A stretch of 64,000 nt of DNA, taken from assembly GCF_000718325.1 (NCBI RefSeq), contig NZ_JOFV01000002.1, positions 62,001 to 126,000 of the forward strand. The letters are read 5' to 3'. Below are positions 26,260 through 37,169 of the stretch, piece after piece. The position numbers and the translations under genes were made by a program. Under the pieces are notes generated by a model. That model saw only the letters and a program-made list of their open reading frames with translations. It did not search any database and had not been told where the DNA came from. The stretch comes from Oerskovia turbata (GTDB lineage: Bacteria > Actinomycetota > Actinomycetes > Actinomycetales > Cellulomonadaceae). Position 1 is the first letter of the stretch, and the number at the start of each line of letters is the position of its first letter.

Positions 26260-28392
26260 TCACAGCATGCAGGAGACGCAACCCTCCACCTCGGTGCCCT
26301 CGAGCGCGAGCTGGCGCAGGCGGATGTAGTACAGCGTCTTGATGCCCTTGCGCCAGGCGTAGATCTGCGCGCGGTTGACGTCGCGCGTGGTCGCGGTGTC
26401 CTTGAAGAACAGCGTGAGGCTCAGCCCCTGGTCCACGTGCTGCGTCGCCGCGGCGTACGTGTCGATGATCTTCTCGTAGCCGATCTCGTACGCGTCCTGG
26501 TAGTACTCCAGGTTGTCGTTCGTCAGGTAGGGCGCCGGGTAGTAGACGCGCCCGATCTTGCCCTCCTTGCGGATCTCGATCTTCGAGGCGACCGGGTGGA
26601 TCGACGACGTCGAGTTGTTGATGTAGGAGATCGAACCGGTCGGCGGGACGGCCTGGAGGTTCTGGTTGTAGATGCCGTGCTCCTTGACGGACGCGGCGAG
26701 CGCCTTCCAGTCCTCCTGCGTGGGGATGTGCACGCCGGCGGTCTCGAACAGCTCCTTGACGCGCGGCGTCGCGGGCTCCCACACCTGGGTCGTGTACTTC
26801 TCGAAGTACTCGCCCGAGGCGTACGTCGAGTCCTCGAACCCGCCGAACGCGCGGCCCCGCTCGATCGCGAGGCGGTTGCTCGCGGCGATCGCGTGGTAGG
26901 CCACGGTGTAGAAGTAGATGTTCGTGAAGTCGATGCCCTCTTCGGAGCCGTAGAAGACGCGCTCGCGAGCGAGGTAGCCGTGCAGGTTCATCTGCCCGAG
27001 GCCGATCGCGTGACCCGACTCGTTGGCGCGCTTGATCGACGGGACGGACTCGATGCTCGTCTGGTCGGACACGGCCGTCAGGGCGCGGATCGCGGTGTCG
27101 ATGGTCTTGGCGAAGTCGGGCGAGTCCATCGTCTTGGCGATGTTGAGCGAGCCCAGGTTGCACGAGATGTCGCGGCCGACGTGGTCGTACGACAGGTCCT
27201 CGTTGTACGTCGAGGGCGTCGAGACCTGGAGGATCTCGGAGCACAGGTTCGAGTGGGTGATACGACCCTTGATGGGGTTCGCCTTGTTCACCGTGTCCTC
27301 GAACATGACGTACGGGTAGCCGGACTCGAACTGGAGCTCGGCGAGGGTCTGGAAGAACTCGCGCGCCTTGATCTTGGTCTTGCGGATGCGCGCGTCGTCG
27401 ACCATCTCGTCGTACTTCTCGGAGACCGAGATGTCGGCGAAGGGCTTGCCGTAGACGCGCTCGACGTCGTACGGCGAGAAGAGGTACATGTCCTCGTTCT
27501 TCTTCGCCAGGTCGAACGTGATGTCGGGGATGACGACGCCCAGGGACAGCGTCTTGATGCGGATCTTCTCGTCGGCGTTCTCACGCTTGGTGTCGAGGAA
27601 CCGCATGATGTCGGGGTGGTGCGCGTGCAGGTAGACGGCACCGGCGCCCTGGCGGGCCCCGAGCTGGTTCGCGTAGGAGAAGGAGTCCTCGAGGAGCTTC
27701 ATCACGGGGATGACGCCCGAGGACTGGTTCTCGATGTGCTTGATCGGGGCGCCGTGCTCACGGATGTTGCTCAGGAGCAGGGCGACGCCGCCGCCGCGCT
27801 TGGAGAGCTGCAGCGCGGAGTTGATGCCGCGCGCGATGGACTCCATGTTGTCCTCGATGCGCAGCAGGAAGCAGGACACGGGCTCGCCGCGCTGCGCCTT
27901 GCCGATGTTGAGGAACGTCGGGGTCGCGGGCTGGAATCGGCCTGCGACGATCTCCTCGACGATGTCGAGCGCGGTCTGCTCGTTGCCGTCGGCGAGGCCG
28001 AGCGCGACCATGGACACGCGGTCCTCGAAGCGCTCGAGGTAGCGCTTGCCGTCGAACGTCTTGAGCGTGTACGAGGTGTAGTACTTGAACGCGCCGAGGA
28101 ACGTGTCGAAGCGGAACTTCTTGGAGTACGCGAACTCGAAGAGCGACTTGACGAAGGCGCGGTCGTACTTGGCGAGGACCGCGGGATCGTAGTACTTGTT
28201 CTCGACCAGGTAGTCGAGCTTCTCCTCGAGGCTGTGGAAGAAGACGGTGTTCTGGTTGACGTGCTGGAGGAAGTACTGGCGCGCGGCCTGGCGGTCCTTG
28301 TCGAACTGGATCTCGCCGTCGGGGCCGTACAAGTTGAGCATCGCGTTGAGTGCGTGGTAGTCGAGCTCGACTCCCGCAGCCACCGTGCTCAC
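26260..28392 (-). CDS. nrdE: class Ib ribonucleotide reductase, large subunit
   Basis: A 710-residue catalytic subunit that reduces ribonucleoside diphosphates. [20 protein letters not shown] and [18 protein letters not shown] are typical, and the C-terminal EGCVSCML is the redox pair that NrdH re-reduces. There is no ATP cone, as usual for class Ib. The start is GTG 28392, whose GTGA overlaps the nrdI stop by four bases; a TTG at 28419 is the alternative. It is part of nrdHIEF. Confidence 0.95.
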   Translation of the reverse strand: MSTVAAGVELDYHALNAMLNLYGPDGEIQFDKDRQAARQYFLQHVNQNTVFFHSLEEKLDYLVENKYYDPAVLAKYDRAFVKSLFEFAYSKKFRFDTFLGAFKYYTSYTLKTFDGKRYLERFEDRVSMVALGLADGNEQTALDIVEEIVAGRFQPATPTFLNIGKAQRGEPVSCFLLRIEDNMESIARGINSALQLSKRGGGVALLLSNIREHGAPIKHIENQSSGVIPVMKLLEDSFSYANQLGARQGAGAVYLHAHHPDIMRFLDTKRENADEKIRIKTLSLGVVIPDITFDLAKKNEDMYLFSPYDVERVYGKPFADISVSEKYDEMVDDARIRKTKIKAREFFQTLAELQFESGYPYVMFEDTVNKANPIKGRITHSNLCSEILQVSTPSTYNEDLSYDHVGRDISCNLGSLNIAKTMDSPDFAKTIDTAIRALTAVSDQTSIESVPSIKRANESGHAIGLGQMNLHGYLARERVFYGSEEGIDFTNIYFYTVAYHAIAASNRLAIERGRAFGGFEDSTYASGEYFEKYTTQVWEPATPRVKELFETAGVHIPTQEDWKALAASVKEHGIYNQNLQAVPPTGSISYINNSTSSIHPVASKIEIRKEGKIGRVYYPAPYLTNDNLEYYQDAYEIGYEKIIDTYAAATQHVDQGLSLTLFFKDTATTRDVNRAQIYAWRKGIKTLYYIRLRQLALEGTEVEGCVSCML

Positions 28393-28820
28393 GCTGGAAT
28401 CCGTGACTGTCGTTGCCAAAATCGTCCCAATCCGTCGCGGACGCGCTCGACGTCCTCGGCTGTTCCAAGAAGCTCGAAGGCGTACAGGTAGGGCACCTGG
28501 CACTTCGAGGAGATGATGTCGCCGGCGATGCAGTAGGCAGCGCCGAAGTTGGTGTTGCCCGCGGCGATCACGCCGCGGATCAACGACCGGTTGTGTGCGT
28601 CGTTCAAGAACTTGACGACCTGGCGGGGCACTGCCCCGCCCTCGTTGCCGCCGCCGTACGTCGGGATCATCAGGACGTACGGCTCGTCGACCCGCAGGAA
28701 CTCGTCCTTGGGTCGCAGCGGGATGCGATGGACCGACTGGCCGCGGTCCTCGAGGCCCAGCCTCTGGACGAACCGGTGGGTGGTGTCCGAGACGCTGGAG
28801 AAGTAGACGAGCGATCCCAT
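28389..28820 (-). CDS. nrdI: NrdI flavodoxin-like protein
   Basis: A 143-residue flavodoxin-like protein that supplies oxidant for assembly of the dimanganese-tyrosyl cofactor in Nrd[19 protein letters not shown] is the FMN-phosphate loop (SSVSDTTH), [15 protein letters not shown] the second FMN loop, and [20 protein letters not shown] the third. The ATG ends at 28820. It is 37 bases after nrdH and overlaps nrdE by four bases. Confidence 0.95.
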   Translation of the reverse strand: MGSLVYFSSVSDTTHRFVQRLGLEDRGQSVHRIPLRPKDEFLRVDEPYVLMIPTYGGGNEGGAVPRQVVKFLNDAHNRSLIRGVIAAGNTNFGAAYCIAGDIISSKCQVPYLYAFELLGTAEDVERVRDGLGRFWQRQSRIPA

Positions 28821-28857
28821 GTCACACCTCGCAGCGGGGACCGGAGGGACGAGCTGC

Positions 28858-29100
28858 TCAGGCGACGGGAGCGACCTTTGCCGCGAGTGCGTTGATCTGG
28901 TCGGGGCGGAAGCCCGACCAGTGGTCGTCGCCCGCGATGACGACGGGTGCCTGCAGGTAGCCGAGGCCGCGGACAAGCTCGAGCGCCTCGGCGTCCTGGC
29001 TGATGTCCACGACCGAGTACTCGATGCCCTTCTTGTCGAGGGCGCGGTAGGTCGCGTCGCACTGAACGCAAGCCGGCTTGCTGTAGACCGTGATGCTCAT
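28858..29100 (-). CDS. nrdH: glutaredoxin-like NrdH redoxin
   Basis: An 80-residue redoxin with the active-site CVQC (Cys11/Cys14). It delivers electrons to NrdE. The segment [12 protein letters not shown] near the C-terminus is the NrdH-specific signature that permits reduction by thioredoxin reductase. GAGGAG precedes the ATG at 29100. It is the first gene of the operon, behind two NrdR boxes. Confidence 0.96.
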   Translation of the reverse strand: MSITVYSKPACVQCDATYRALDKKGIEYSVVDISQDAEALELVRGLGYLQAPVVIAGDDHWSGFRPDQINALAAKVAPVA

Positions 29101-29239
29101 CTGGTCAGTCTCCTCGTGTAGGGGATCGGTCTTCCACGGGTCCCGGGTCGACTCCGCGAAGGGTCCTGACCTCGAAGAACACTGGTGGAACTACGATCGT
29201 GTGATGTGTCCGAGGAGGTGGTGCGCTCCCTGGTGCTGA

Positions 29240-29255
29240 CCACTATACCTAGTAG
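29240..29255. promoter_or_regulatory. NrdR box 1, overlapping the nrd -10
   Basis: CCACTATACCTAGTAG matches the NrdR consensus (acaCwAtATaTwGtgt) at 11 of 16 positions. The minus-strand -10 TATAGT (29242-29247) lies inside it, so bound NrdR would block the promoter. The mRNA leader to nrdH is about 135 bases. Confidence 0.7.
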
Positions 29256-29271
29256 GCGGGCTCCGCGCTCG

Positions 29272-29287
29272 GCACTAGATGTCGTGG
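29272..29287. promoter_or_regulatory. NrdR box 2
   Basis: GCACTAGATGTCGTGG matches the same consensus at 11 of 16 positions. It starts exactly 32 bases from box 1, three helical turns, as in known paired NrdR sites. Confidence 0.65.
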
Positions 29288-29440
29288 TCGGGTGATCCTG
29301 GTCGCCTCCTCCTCGAGGCCCCTCGGAGTGTGCTACAAGCACGGATCCATCCTCCCAGGAGGCACTGACAGGACCCGGCGGACGCCGTCGTCCACCGTTC
29401 GTCCGCAGCTCGATCCGCACGCTCTCGCGGTCCCCGCGAC

Positions 29441-29485
29441 TTCTCCACAGGCTGTGGAGGATCGTCGTCCACACGCTGTGGGGAG
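29441..29485. promoter_or_regulatory. cluster of DnaA-box-like sites
   Basis: TTCTCCACA (29441-29449) and TCGTCCACA (29465-29473) are each 8 of 9 to the high-GC actinobacterial box TTGTCCACA. TCCTCCACA (minus strand, 29453-29461) is 7 of 9 and CTCCCCACA (minus strand, 29477-29485) 6 of 9. DnaA control of nrd genes is known in E. coli; here it is a proposal. Confidence 0.4.
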
Positions 29486-29666
29486 TCGGCCCGCCACGCG
29501 CGACCGGTCACGGGGGTCGTCGACGACGTACCGCAGGCCCCGAGCGACACGCCGCGAAGCGGACAAGCCGGGCAGAAAATTCTCAGGTGTGTCGTGCCCG
29601 CTCGGCGTGTCGCGTGGATCGCGTCGGGCTGCGACAAAGATCACCGGTCCCCGTCGGGGGGCGCCG

Positions 29667-29690
29667 GGGCACCGAGGTGCCCAGGGCACC
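29667..29690 (-). terminator. possible terminator of the beta-glucosidase gene
   Basis: GGGCACC-GA-GGTGCCC (29667-29682) and the overlapping GGTGCCC-A-GGGCACC (29676-29690) form mutually exclusive hairpins 85-110 bases after the stop at 29776. No U-run follows. Confidence 0.35.
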
Positions 29691-29775
29691 GAGACCTCCG
29701 GGACGCTGGAGCACGGCGTCCGGGCCTCCCCCTCTCAGGAAGACCCGGACGTCGCGGTCGGACGCACCCCTGGTG

Positions 29776-31257
<1,482 letters not shown>

Positions 31258-31299
31258 GGTGTTCCTTCGGTGTGCTCGGGTGGTCGACCGCTCCCTACG

Positions 31300-31313
31300 T
31301 GGAAGCGCTCTCA
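31300..31313. promoter_or_regulatory. CebR/CelR-like LacI-family operator of the beta-glucosidase gene
   Basis: TGGAAGCGCTCTCA matches the cellobiose-repressor operator TGGGAGCGCTCCCA of Streptomyces and Thermobifida at 12 of 14 positions, with the central AGCGCT intact. Confidence 0.7.
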
Positions 31314-31363
31314 CGTATCGATTCGATCAGCGTACCCACGCGGCCGGGTGACGTCGAGGGCGG

Positions 31364-31420
31364 GTGGTGCGCGGCGCCGTCGGGCAGGAGACTCCCCCGC
31401 CCGACGACGCCGCTCACCAC
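31364..31420 (-). terminator. terminator of the sugar ABC/alpha-xylosidase operon
   Basis: GTGGTG-GCGGCG-CGTCGGGC on the left pairs with GCCCGACG-CGCCGC-CACCAC on the right: 20 base pairs broken by two single mismatches. It begins 39 bases after the alpha-xylosidase stop. Confidence 0.65.
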
Positions 31421-31458
31421 TCCCTCGCGCTCCCCCGCCGCGTGGCGCGGGACGAGCG

Positions 31459-33738
31459 TCAGACGGACAGCTCGACGCTGCCCGCACCGGGCGCCCGGAC
31501 CACCTGGTCGCCGAGCTGCACGGCCCACGGTGCACGGGCGTCGTCGGAGGAGACCGTGACCCGCGCCCCCTCACGGACGGTGCGGAACGTCGTGGCCGCG
31601 CCCGTCTCGGACGGGACCACGGTCGTCGAGTCGTGGCCGTCGGGCAGCTCGAACAGGCGCAGGGTCACGCCGTCGGCCCACTCGTAGTCCGGGCGGTCGG
31701 TCCGCGCACCGACCGGAAGCACGGTGCCCGGACGGACCAGGAGCGGCAGCGAGTCGAACCCGTGACGCTCCGCCACCCACCGCGGACCCGAGACGGTCCT
31801 CCCGTCGAGCAGGTTGGTCCAGCACCCCTCCGGGACGTAGTACTCGACGTCGCCCTCGGCCGTGAAGACCGGCGCCACGAGCAACGAGCCGCCCAGCATG
31901 TACTGCGTGTCGACCCCGAAGCCCCCGCGGTCGGCCGGGAACTCCAGCACCATGGGCCGCATCATCGAGATCCCGTCCCGGTGCGCCTCCTCCGCGACCC
32001 CCGCCAGGTACGGCATGAGCGAGAGCTTGAGCCGCGTGAACCGCCGGGTGACGTCGACCGCCTCCTCGTCGAACGCCCACGGCACGCGCACCGAGTCCGA
32101 GCCGTGCAGCCGGCTGTGCGAGGACAGCAGGCCGAACGCGAGCCACCGCTTGAAGACACCCGGGTCCGGAACGCCCTCGAAGCCCCCGATGTCATGGCTC
32201 CAGTACCCGAAGCCGGACATCGCGAGCGAGAGCCCGCCGCGCAGCGACTCGGCCATCGACGCGTACGTCGAGTCGCAGTCGCCACCCCAGTGGACGGGCA
32301 GCTGCTGGCCGCCCGCGGTCGCCGACCGTGCGAACAGGACCGCGTCCCCCTCGCCGCGCTCGCGCTCGAGGAGCCGGAAGACCGCCTCGTTGTAGAGCTG
32401 CGCGTAGTAGTTGTGCATCTTGGCCGGGTCCGACCCGTCCGACCACACGACGCTGTCGACCGGGATGCGCTCGCCGAAGTCGGTCTTGAAGCAGTCGACC
32501 CCCTGGTCAAGCAGTCCCTTGAGCTTGCCCAGGTACCATTCGGTCGCCTCGGGGTTCGTGAAGTCGACCAGACCCATGCCCGCCTGCCACTTGTCCCACT
32601 GCCACACGCCACCGTCGGCCGTGCGGAGCAGGTACCCCGCCTCGCGGGCCTCCTCGAACAGCGGCGAGCGCTGCGCGACGTACGGGTTGATCCACACGCA
32701 GATCTTGAGGCCCTTGTCCTTCAGCCGGCCCAGCATGCCCTCGGGGTCCGGGAACGTGCGCGGGTCCCACTCGAAGTCGACCCACTGGTACTCGCGCATC
32801 CAGAAGCAGTCGAAGTGGAAGACCGACAGCGGCAGGTCCCGCTCGGCCATCCCGTCGATGAACCCGCTCACGGTCTGCTCGTCGTAGCTCGTCGTGAAGG
32901 ACGTCGTGAGCCACAGCCCGAACGACCAGCCCGGGACGCGCGCGGGGCGTCCCGTCAGCGCGGTGTACCGCGTCAGGACCTCCTTGGGCGTAGGGCCCGC
33001 GACCAGGTAGTACTGGAGCGACTGCCCCTCGACCGAGAACTGCGCCCGCGTGTTCGTCTCCGACGCGACCTCGAACGACACCAGCTCGGGGTGGTCGACG
33101 AACACGCCGTACCCCCGGCTGCTCATGTAGAACGGCACGTTCTTGTACGCCTGCTCGCTCGACGTCCCGCCGTCGGCGTTCCAGATGTCGACCGCCTGCC
33201 CGTTCTTGACGAAAGGCCCGAACCGCTCCCCCAGCCCGTACAGGTGCTCGCCCGGTGCGAGGCTCAGCTGCTCGTGCACGTAGTGCGCTCCCCCGTGCGC
33301 GGCATCGGCCTGGACCGCGCCCACGGCCTTGTGCAGGCTCGACGTCACGACCTGCCCGTCCTGCTCGACGTCGACACGCCAGCCGCCGTCCCGGTGCACC
33401 CGCACCGCGAGCGGCCCCGACCGCAGCACTCCCGCAGCCTCGTCGACCGAGATCTCGGGCAAGAACCCCTCCTCGCGGTGGAGCTCGAAGTGCGGGCCGC
33501 GCTGCGCACCGCCGCTCAGGTGCTCGATCCGCACGCCGATCACCCCCGGTGCGGGCGACGAGTAGGTGACCGTCAGGAGCGGCCGGTTGAGCGTGTCGCC
33601 ACGCCGCCGGATCACGGCGGTCGGGGCGTACACCGTCATGGTGCCCGCCGCGGGGTCCGCGCGGACGTCGTCGACCTGGGCCGGGTGGAGCGGCGAGAAG
33701 CCGTCACGGACCTGCCAGTAGCCGTCGGTGAACTTCAT
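31459..33738 (-). CDS. yicI: alpha-xylosidase (GH31, YicI type)
   Basis: A 759-residue GH31 enzyme. Length and motifs match YicI, which removes alpha-1,6-xylose from isoprimeverose and xyloglucan oligosaccharides. CFKTDFGERIP carries the nucleophile Asp420, GDCDSTY the acid/base Asp489; HYVHEQLSLAPGEHLYGLGERFGPF and GFGYWSHDIGGFEG are conserved. FHFDCFWMREYQWVDFEWDP is the YicI-type subsite. No signal peptide is present. It is the last gene of the ABC importer operon, starting 30 bases after the inner permease stop. The AAGGA is 11 bases from ATG, slightly long. Alpha-glucosidase activity is the alternative, but the YicI motifs favour xylosidase. Confidence 0.9.
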   Translation of the reverse strand: MKFTDGYWQVRDGFSPLHPAQVDDVRADPAAGTMTVYAPTAVIRRRGDTLNRPLLTVTYSSPAPGVIGVRIEHLSGGAQRGPHFELHREEGFLPEISVDEAAGVLRSGPLAVRVHRDGGWRVDVEQDGQVVTSSLHKAVGAVQADAAHGGAHYVHEQLSLAPGEHLYGLGERFGPFVKNGQAVDIWNADGGTSSEQAYKNVPFYMSSRGYGVFVDHPELVSFEVASETNTRAQFSVEGQSLQYYLVAGPTPKEVLTRYTALTGRPARVPGWSFGLWLTTSFTTSYDEQTVSGFIDGMAERDLPLSVFHFDCFWMREYQWVDFEWDPRTFPDPEGMLGRLKDKGLKICVWINPYVAQRSPLFEEAREAGYLLRTADGGVWQWDKWQAGMGLVDFTNPEATEWYLGKLKGLLDQGVDCFKTDFGERIPVDSVVWSDGSDPAKMHNYYAQLYNEAVFRLLERERGEGDAVLFARSATAGGQQLPVHWGGDCDSTYASMAESLRGGLSLAMSGFGYWSHDIGGFEGVPDPGVFKRWLAFGLLSSHSRLHGSDSVRVPWAFDEEAVDVTRRFTRLKLSLMPYLAGVAEEAHRDGISMMRPMVLEFPADRGGFGVDTQYMLGGSLLVAPVFTAEGDVEYYVPEGCWTNLLDGRTVSGPRWVAERHGFDSLPLLVRPGTVLPVGARTDRPDYEWADGVTLRLFELPDGHDSTTVVPSETGAATTFRTVREGARVTVSSDDARAPWAVQLGDQVVRAPGAGSVELSV

Positions 33739-33768
33739 GGGTGCTCGGTTCCTTCGGAGTAGGTGCGA

Positions 33769-34674
33769 TCACTTCACGGCGCCGGCCGTGACGCCTCGCG
33801 TCAGGGTGCGCTGGAAGATCAGGAAGAAGATGACGGCCGGGACGAGCGAGACCAGCGCGCCCGCGTTGGTCGTCGTGGCGTCCATCATCCGGTCGCCCTG
33901 GAGCGAGGCCAGCGCGATCGGGATCGTCTGGGTGTCGTTGGTCGTCAGCATGACCAGCGGGATGAAGAACTCGTTCCAGGTCCAGATGAAGAAGAAGATC
34001 ATCAGGACCGAGAGCGTCGGGCGCACGACGGGGAAGACGATCTTCCACAGGATCTGCCAGCGCGTGGCGCCGTCGAGCGCCGCGGCCTCGAGCAGCGCGG
34101 GCGGGAACGTGCCCAGCACCGACGACAGGAGGTAGGTGCCGAACGCCGACTGGATGACCGTGAAGATGATGATCACGGACCACTGCGAGTTCGACAGGCC
34201 GACCTGCTGCGCCATGGTGAACAGCGGGTAGACCAGGGCCTCCTGCGGCAGCATGTTCGCGAGCAGGAACAGCATGATGATCCACAGCCGGCCCTTGACC
34301 CTCCCGACGCCGATCGCGTAGGCGTTGAGCAGCGAGAGCAACGTGCCCCCGATCGCGACAGCGGCCGAGATCCAGATCGAGTTCAGCAGCTTCTGCGGGA
34401 AGTCGACCCGCTCCCAGAACGCCACGACGCCGTCGAAGTACAGGTGCGTCGGCCAGCTCAGCGGCCCGTCCTGCGAGTACTCCGCAGGCGACTTGAACGC
34501 GTTGAGGAGCATGATGACGAACGGTGCGAGCATCAGGAGCGCGAACAGGGCGGCCGCGGCGAGGACGAACCAGCGCCCGACCCCTCGGCGGTGCCGCTGG
34601 TCGGGGCGCGTGGCCCGCAGGACCTGGTCCCCCGTGGTCTCGTCGACGGACGGGGTCAACGTGTCGGTGGCCAT
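33769..34674 (-). CDS. sugar ABC transporter permease (MalG type)
   Basis: A 301-residue inner-membrane permease with six predicted segments, the first near residues 36-59 (FVLAAAALFALLMLAPFVIMLLNAF). The coupling motif EAAALDGATRWQILWKIVFP contacts the ATPase. The sequence type (MalG/carbohydrate uptake 1, CUT1) predicts oligosaccharide import. Its start overlaps the upstream permease stop by one base (TGATG). No ATPase gene is in this operon, so a shared MsiK-like ATPase elsewhere is expected. Confidence 0.92.
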   Translation of the reverse strand: MATDTLTPSVDETTGDQVLRATRPDQRHRRGVGRWFVLAAAALFALLMLAPFVIMLLNAFKSPAEYSQDGPLSWPTHLYFDGVVAFWERVDFPQKLLNSIWISAAVAIGGTLLSLLNAYAIGVGRVKGRLWIIMLFLLANMLPQEALVYPLFTMAQQVGLSNSQWSVIIIFTVIQSAFGTYLLSSVLGTFPPALLEAAALDGATRWQILWKIVFPVVRPTLSVLMIFFFIWTWNEFFIPLVMLTTNDTQTIPIALASLQGDRMMDATTTNAGALVSLVPAVIFFLIFQRTLTRGVTAGAVK

Positions 34675-35639
34675 CAGCGGCCTCCTTCTTCACGGCGCTC
34701 AGCGCGGGACTGCAGGGCGAGGATCACGAGGGCGACCACGACGATCACCAGCGTCAGGACGGTCGCCACGGCAGCGCCGTAGCCGACCTTCGACTTGTCG
34801 AAGAAGTTGAGGTACGAGTAGTAGCTGGGCACGAGCGTCGAGCTCTCGGGGCCGCCACGGGTCAGCACGTAGATCGGGCCGAAGACCTTGAGTGCCGCGA
34901 CCGTGCAGGTCAGGACCACCACGAACGTCTCGGGACGGATCTGCGGCATCGTGATCGCGCCGAACCGTCGCCACCACCCGGCGCCGTCGAGCTCGGCCGC
35001 CTCGTACAGCTCGGGATCGACCCGCTGGAGCGCCGACATGAAGATCACGACCGGGTAGCCGATCTGGACCCAGACCAGGACGGCCATGACCGTGGGCAGC
35101 GCCGTGGTCGTGGACCCGAGCCAGTTGGGCGGGTTCTCGAACCCGATCGAGCGCAGGACCACGTTGAGCGCACCGGTCTGGGAGTTGAGGATCCAGTTCC
35201 ACAAGACGCCCGCGACCGCGACCGGCAGGATCTGCGGCAGGTAGTAGGTCGCCCGCAGGAACGCCGCGACCCCACCGCCGAACCGGCGCCCCAGGTAGTC
35301 GAACAGGACGGCCGCCAGGACGAGGCCGATCAGCGTCGGGACCACGACCATCGCCAGGATCATCGCGATCGAGTTCCGGAACGAGGTCCAGAACTGCTCG
35401 TCGGCCATGAGTGCGGCGTAGTTGTCGAGGCCCACGAACTTCTTCGGGGCCATCCCGCCCTTCCACTTGAAGAGGCTGTAGTACACGTTCGTGGCGAACG
35501 GGATCAGGATGACCACCGTGAAGGCGACCGCTCCCGGGATCAGGTAGGGCAGGTACCCCACCCAGCGGGGTCTGCTGCGCCGCGAGCGCGCGGCTCGTGC
35601 TCGCTCGACCGCAGGGGTCGGCGTCTGGACAGTGCTCAT
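34674..35639 (-). CDS. sugar ABC transporter permease (MalF type)
   Basis: A 321-residue permease with six predicted segments (first: YLIPGAVAFTVVILIPFATNVYYSL). The EAA loop is EAAELDGAGWWRRFGAITMPQ. It pairs with the MalG-type protein. The start ATG ends at 35639 after GAGGAAAGACC; the frame remains open upstream but without a site. It is 77 bases after the binding-protein stop. Confidence 0.92.
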   Translation of the reverse strand: MSTVQTPTPAVERARAARSRRSRPRWVGYLPYLIPGAVAFTVVILIPFATNVYYSLFKWKGGMAPKKFVGLDNYAALMADEQFWTSFRNSIAMILAMVVVPTLIGLVLAAVLFDYLGRRFGGGVAAFLRATYYLPQILPVAVAGVLWNWILNSQTGALNVVLRSIGFENPPNWLGSTTTALPTVMAVLVWVQIGYPVVIFMSALQRVDPELYEAAELDGAGWWRRFGAITMPQIRPETFVVVLTCTVAALKVFGPIYVLTRGGPESSTLVPSYYSYLNFFDKSKVGYGAAVATVLTLVIVVVALVILALQSRAERREEGGR

Positions 35640-35716
35640 GGTCTTTCCTCGTCGTCGGAGTCCTCGGCCCCGGTGGGCGGGCGGTCGCCCGCCCACCGGG
35701 ATCCCTGCGCTGCGGA

Positions 35717-37018
35717 TCAGCCCTCGAGCAGGTCCGCCTTGCCCTCCTCGTACGGGCCGGACAGGCCGTCGAGGACCTCGGCCGGGGTCTTGGACCTGTT
35801 GACGAGCGACTGGAGCTGGCTCACGAGCACGTCGTAGTAGCCCGCGACGGGCCAGTCGGGGTAGAACGCGAGGCCGTCGGCGGCCAGGATGTCGTTGAAG
35901 TTCTGCGTGAGGGCCTTGGTGCGCTCGTCCGTGATCGCCGAGACGTCACCCGCGACGGGGAGCCCGCCGGCCTCGCCCAGGATGTTCTGGACCTCGGGGC
36001 GCAGCGTGATGTCGATGAACTCCTCGGCGAGCGACTTCGAGTCGGCGTTGGTCGGGACGACCCACAGGTTGCCCGACGAGCCCACCTGCAGCGTGTTGCC
36101 CGGGAAGTTGAACTGGCCCCAGTCGGCATCCATCTCGTCGACGATGCGTCCGAACCACCACGAGCCGGAGACCATCATCGGGTAGGTGCCGTTGATGAAC
36201 GAGACGCCCATGTCCTCGGCCGTGAGAGCAGCGGAGTCGGACGCGATGTAGCCCTTGTCGATCCAGTCGGCGAGGGTCTCGGTGGCCTCCGTCATCTCGG
36301 GGCCTTGGAAGTCGACATCGCCGTCGAACAGCTGGTAGGCGTCGACGAAGTCCTGGTCGGCGTTCGCGAGGACGAGCTCGTACCAGAGCTGCCCGAGCGG
36401 GTACTCGGCGCCGGCCTCGGCGAGCGGGATGACGCCCGCGGCCTGGAACGTCGCCATCGCGGTCTCGAGCTCGGCGAGCGTCGTCGGGACCTCGACGCCG
36501 TACTGCGCGAACATGTCCTTGTTGTAGTAGACGCCCACGAACTCGCCGTAGTTCGGCACCCCGTACCAGTCGCCCGACCCCATGAGGCCGTTCTCGTCGT
36601 ACGTCGCGGTGGTCTGGAGCGACCCGCTGAGGGTGGTGTCCCAGCCGCGCTCCTTCGCCGCGTCGGTCAGGGGCGTCAGCAGGCCCTGCGACGCGAGCTG
36701 ACCGGCGGTCGCGTTCCCCTTGTTGTACTCCATGACGTCGGGCACGTCGTCGCCCGTGAGCACGATCTTCGCGTTCTTCTGGATCTGCTCGAAGGTCTGC
36801 TTCTGGACGTCGACCGTGACGTCGGGGTTCTCGTCCTCGAAGATCTCGATCGCCTTGGCCCAGGCCTGGCCCATGGCCGAGGTCTCGGACTCGTAGTGCC
36901 AGATCGTGAGGGTCGTGTCGTCGGAGTCTCCTCCGCCGCTCCCTCCTCCCGCACAGCCCGCCAGGGCAAGTGGGAGCGCTACCAGGGCAGCGACAAGAGG
37001 CTTCCGTGTACGCAACAT
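35717..37018 (-). CDS. sugar-binding lipoprotein of ABC importer
   Basis: A 433-residue extracellular solute-binding protein (family 1) anchored by a lipid at Cys22 (LALAGC). LTIWHYESETSAMGQAWAKA begins the first lobe and GTYPMMVSGSWWFGRIVDEM lies in the second; Trp- and Asp-rich loops suit sugar binding. The start ATG ends at 37018 behind GAGGAG. The ligand is inferred from the alpha-xylosidase gene to be a xyloglucan-type oligosaccharide. A CebR-like operator lies inside codons 12-16, which also encode the signal peptide. Confidence 0.93.
   Translation of the reverse strand: MLRTRKPLVAALVALPLALAGCAGGGSGGGDSDDTTLTIWHYESETSAMGQAWAKAIEIFEDENPDVTVDVQKQTFEQIQKNAKIVLTGDDVPDVMEYNKGNATAGQLASQGLLTPLTDAAKERGWDTTLSGSLQTTATYDENGLMGSGDWYGVPNYGEFVGVYYNKDMFAQYGVEVPTTLAELETAMATFQAAGVIPLAEAGAEYPLGQLWYELVLANADQDFVDAYQLFDGDVDFQGPEMTEATETLADWIDKGYIASDSAALTAEDMGVSFINGTYPMMVSGSWWFGRIVDEMDADWGQFNFPGNTLQVGSSGNLWVVPTNADSKSLAEEFIDITLRPEVQNILGEAGGLPVAGDVSAITDERTKALTQNFNDILAADGLAFYPDWPVAGYYDVLVSQLQSLVNRSKTPAEVLDGLSGPYEEGKADLLEG
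36971..36984. promoter_or_regulatory. CebR/CelR-like operator inside the binding-protein gene
   Basis: TGGGAGCGCTACCA is 13 of 14 to TGGGAGCGCTCCCA and lies 34-47 bases into the coding sequence. A repressor bound there would act as a roadblock, or control a promoter close upstream. Confidence 0.55.
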
Positions 37019-37041
37019 GACTCTCTCCTCATCATTGAGCG

Positions 37042-37057
37042 TCGGCGCCAGCGCCGA
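37042..37057. repeat. short inverted repeat upstream of the binding-protein gene
   Basis: TCGGCGC-CA-GCGCCGA, a perfect 7-bp stem about 24 bases before the ATG. It may end the lacI transcript or act as an operator; I cannot choose. Confidence 0.4.
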
Positions 37058-37169
37058 TCGTCTGGTCCTGCACCGGCGGGGCCGGCGGACATGCACCGGC
37101 GAACCGGCGGTCGCGACCTCGGCACCTCGGGGACGAGGCCGTGGTCGGGGTCAGGGTCGAGCACCCGGG

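Larger units (their letters stand above)
29288..29775. other. 488-base gene-free region upstream of the nrd operon
   Basis: No open frame here has coding character. It holds a cluster of DnaA-box-like 9-mers (29441-29485), including CTCCACAG-G-CTGTGGAG (29443-29459), and two alternative hairpins at 29667-29690 that may end the beta-glucosidase transcript. Confidence 0.6.
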
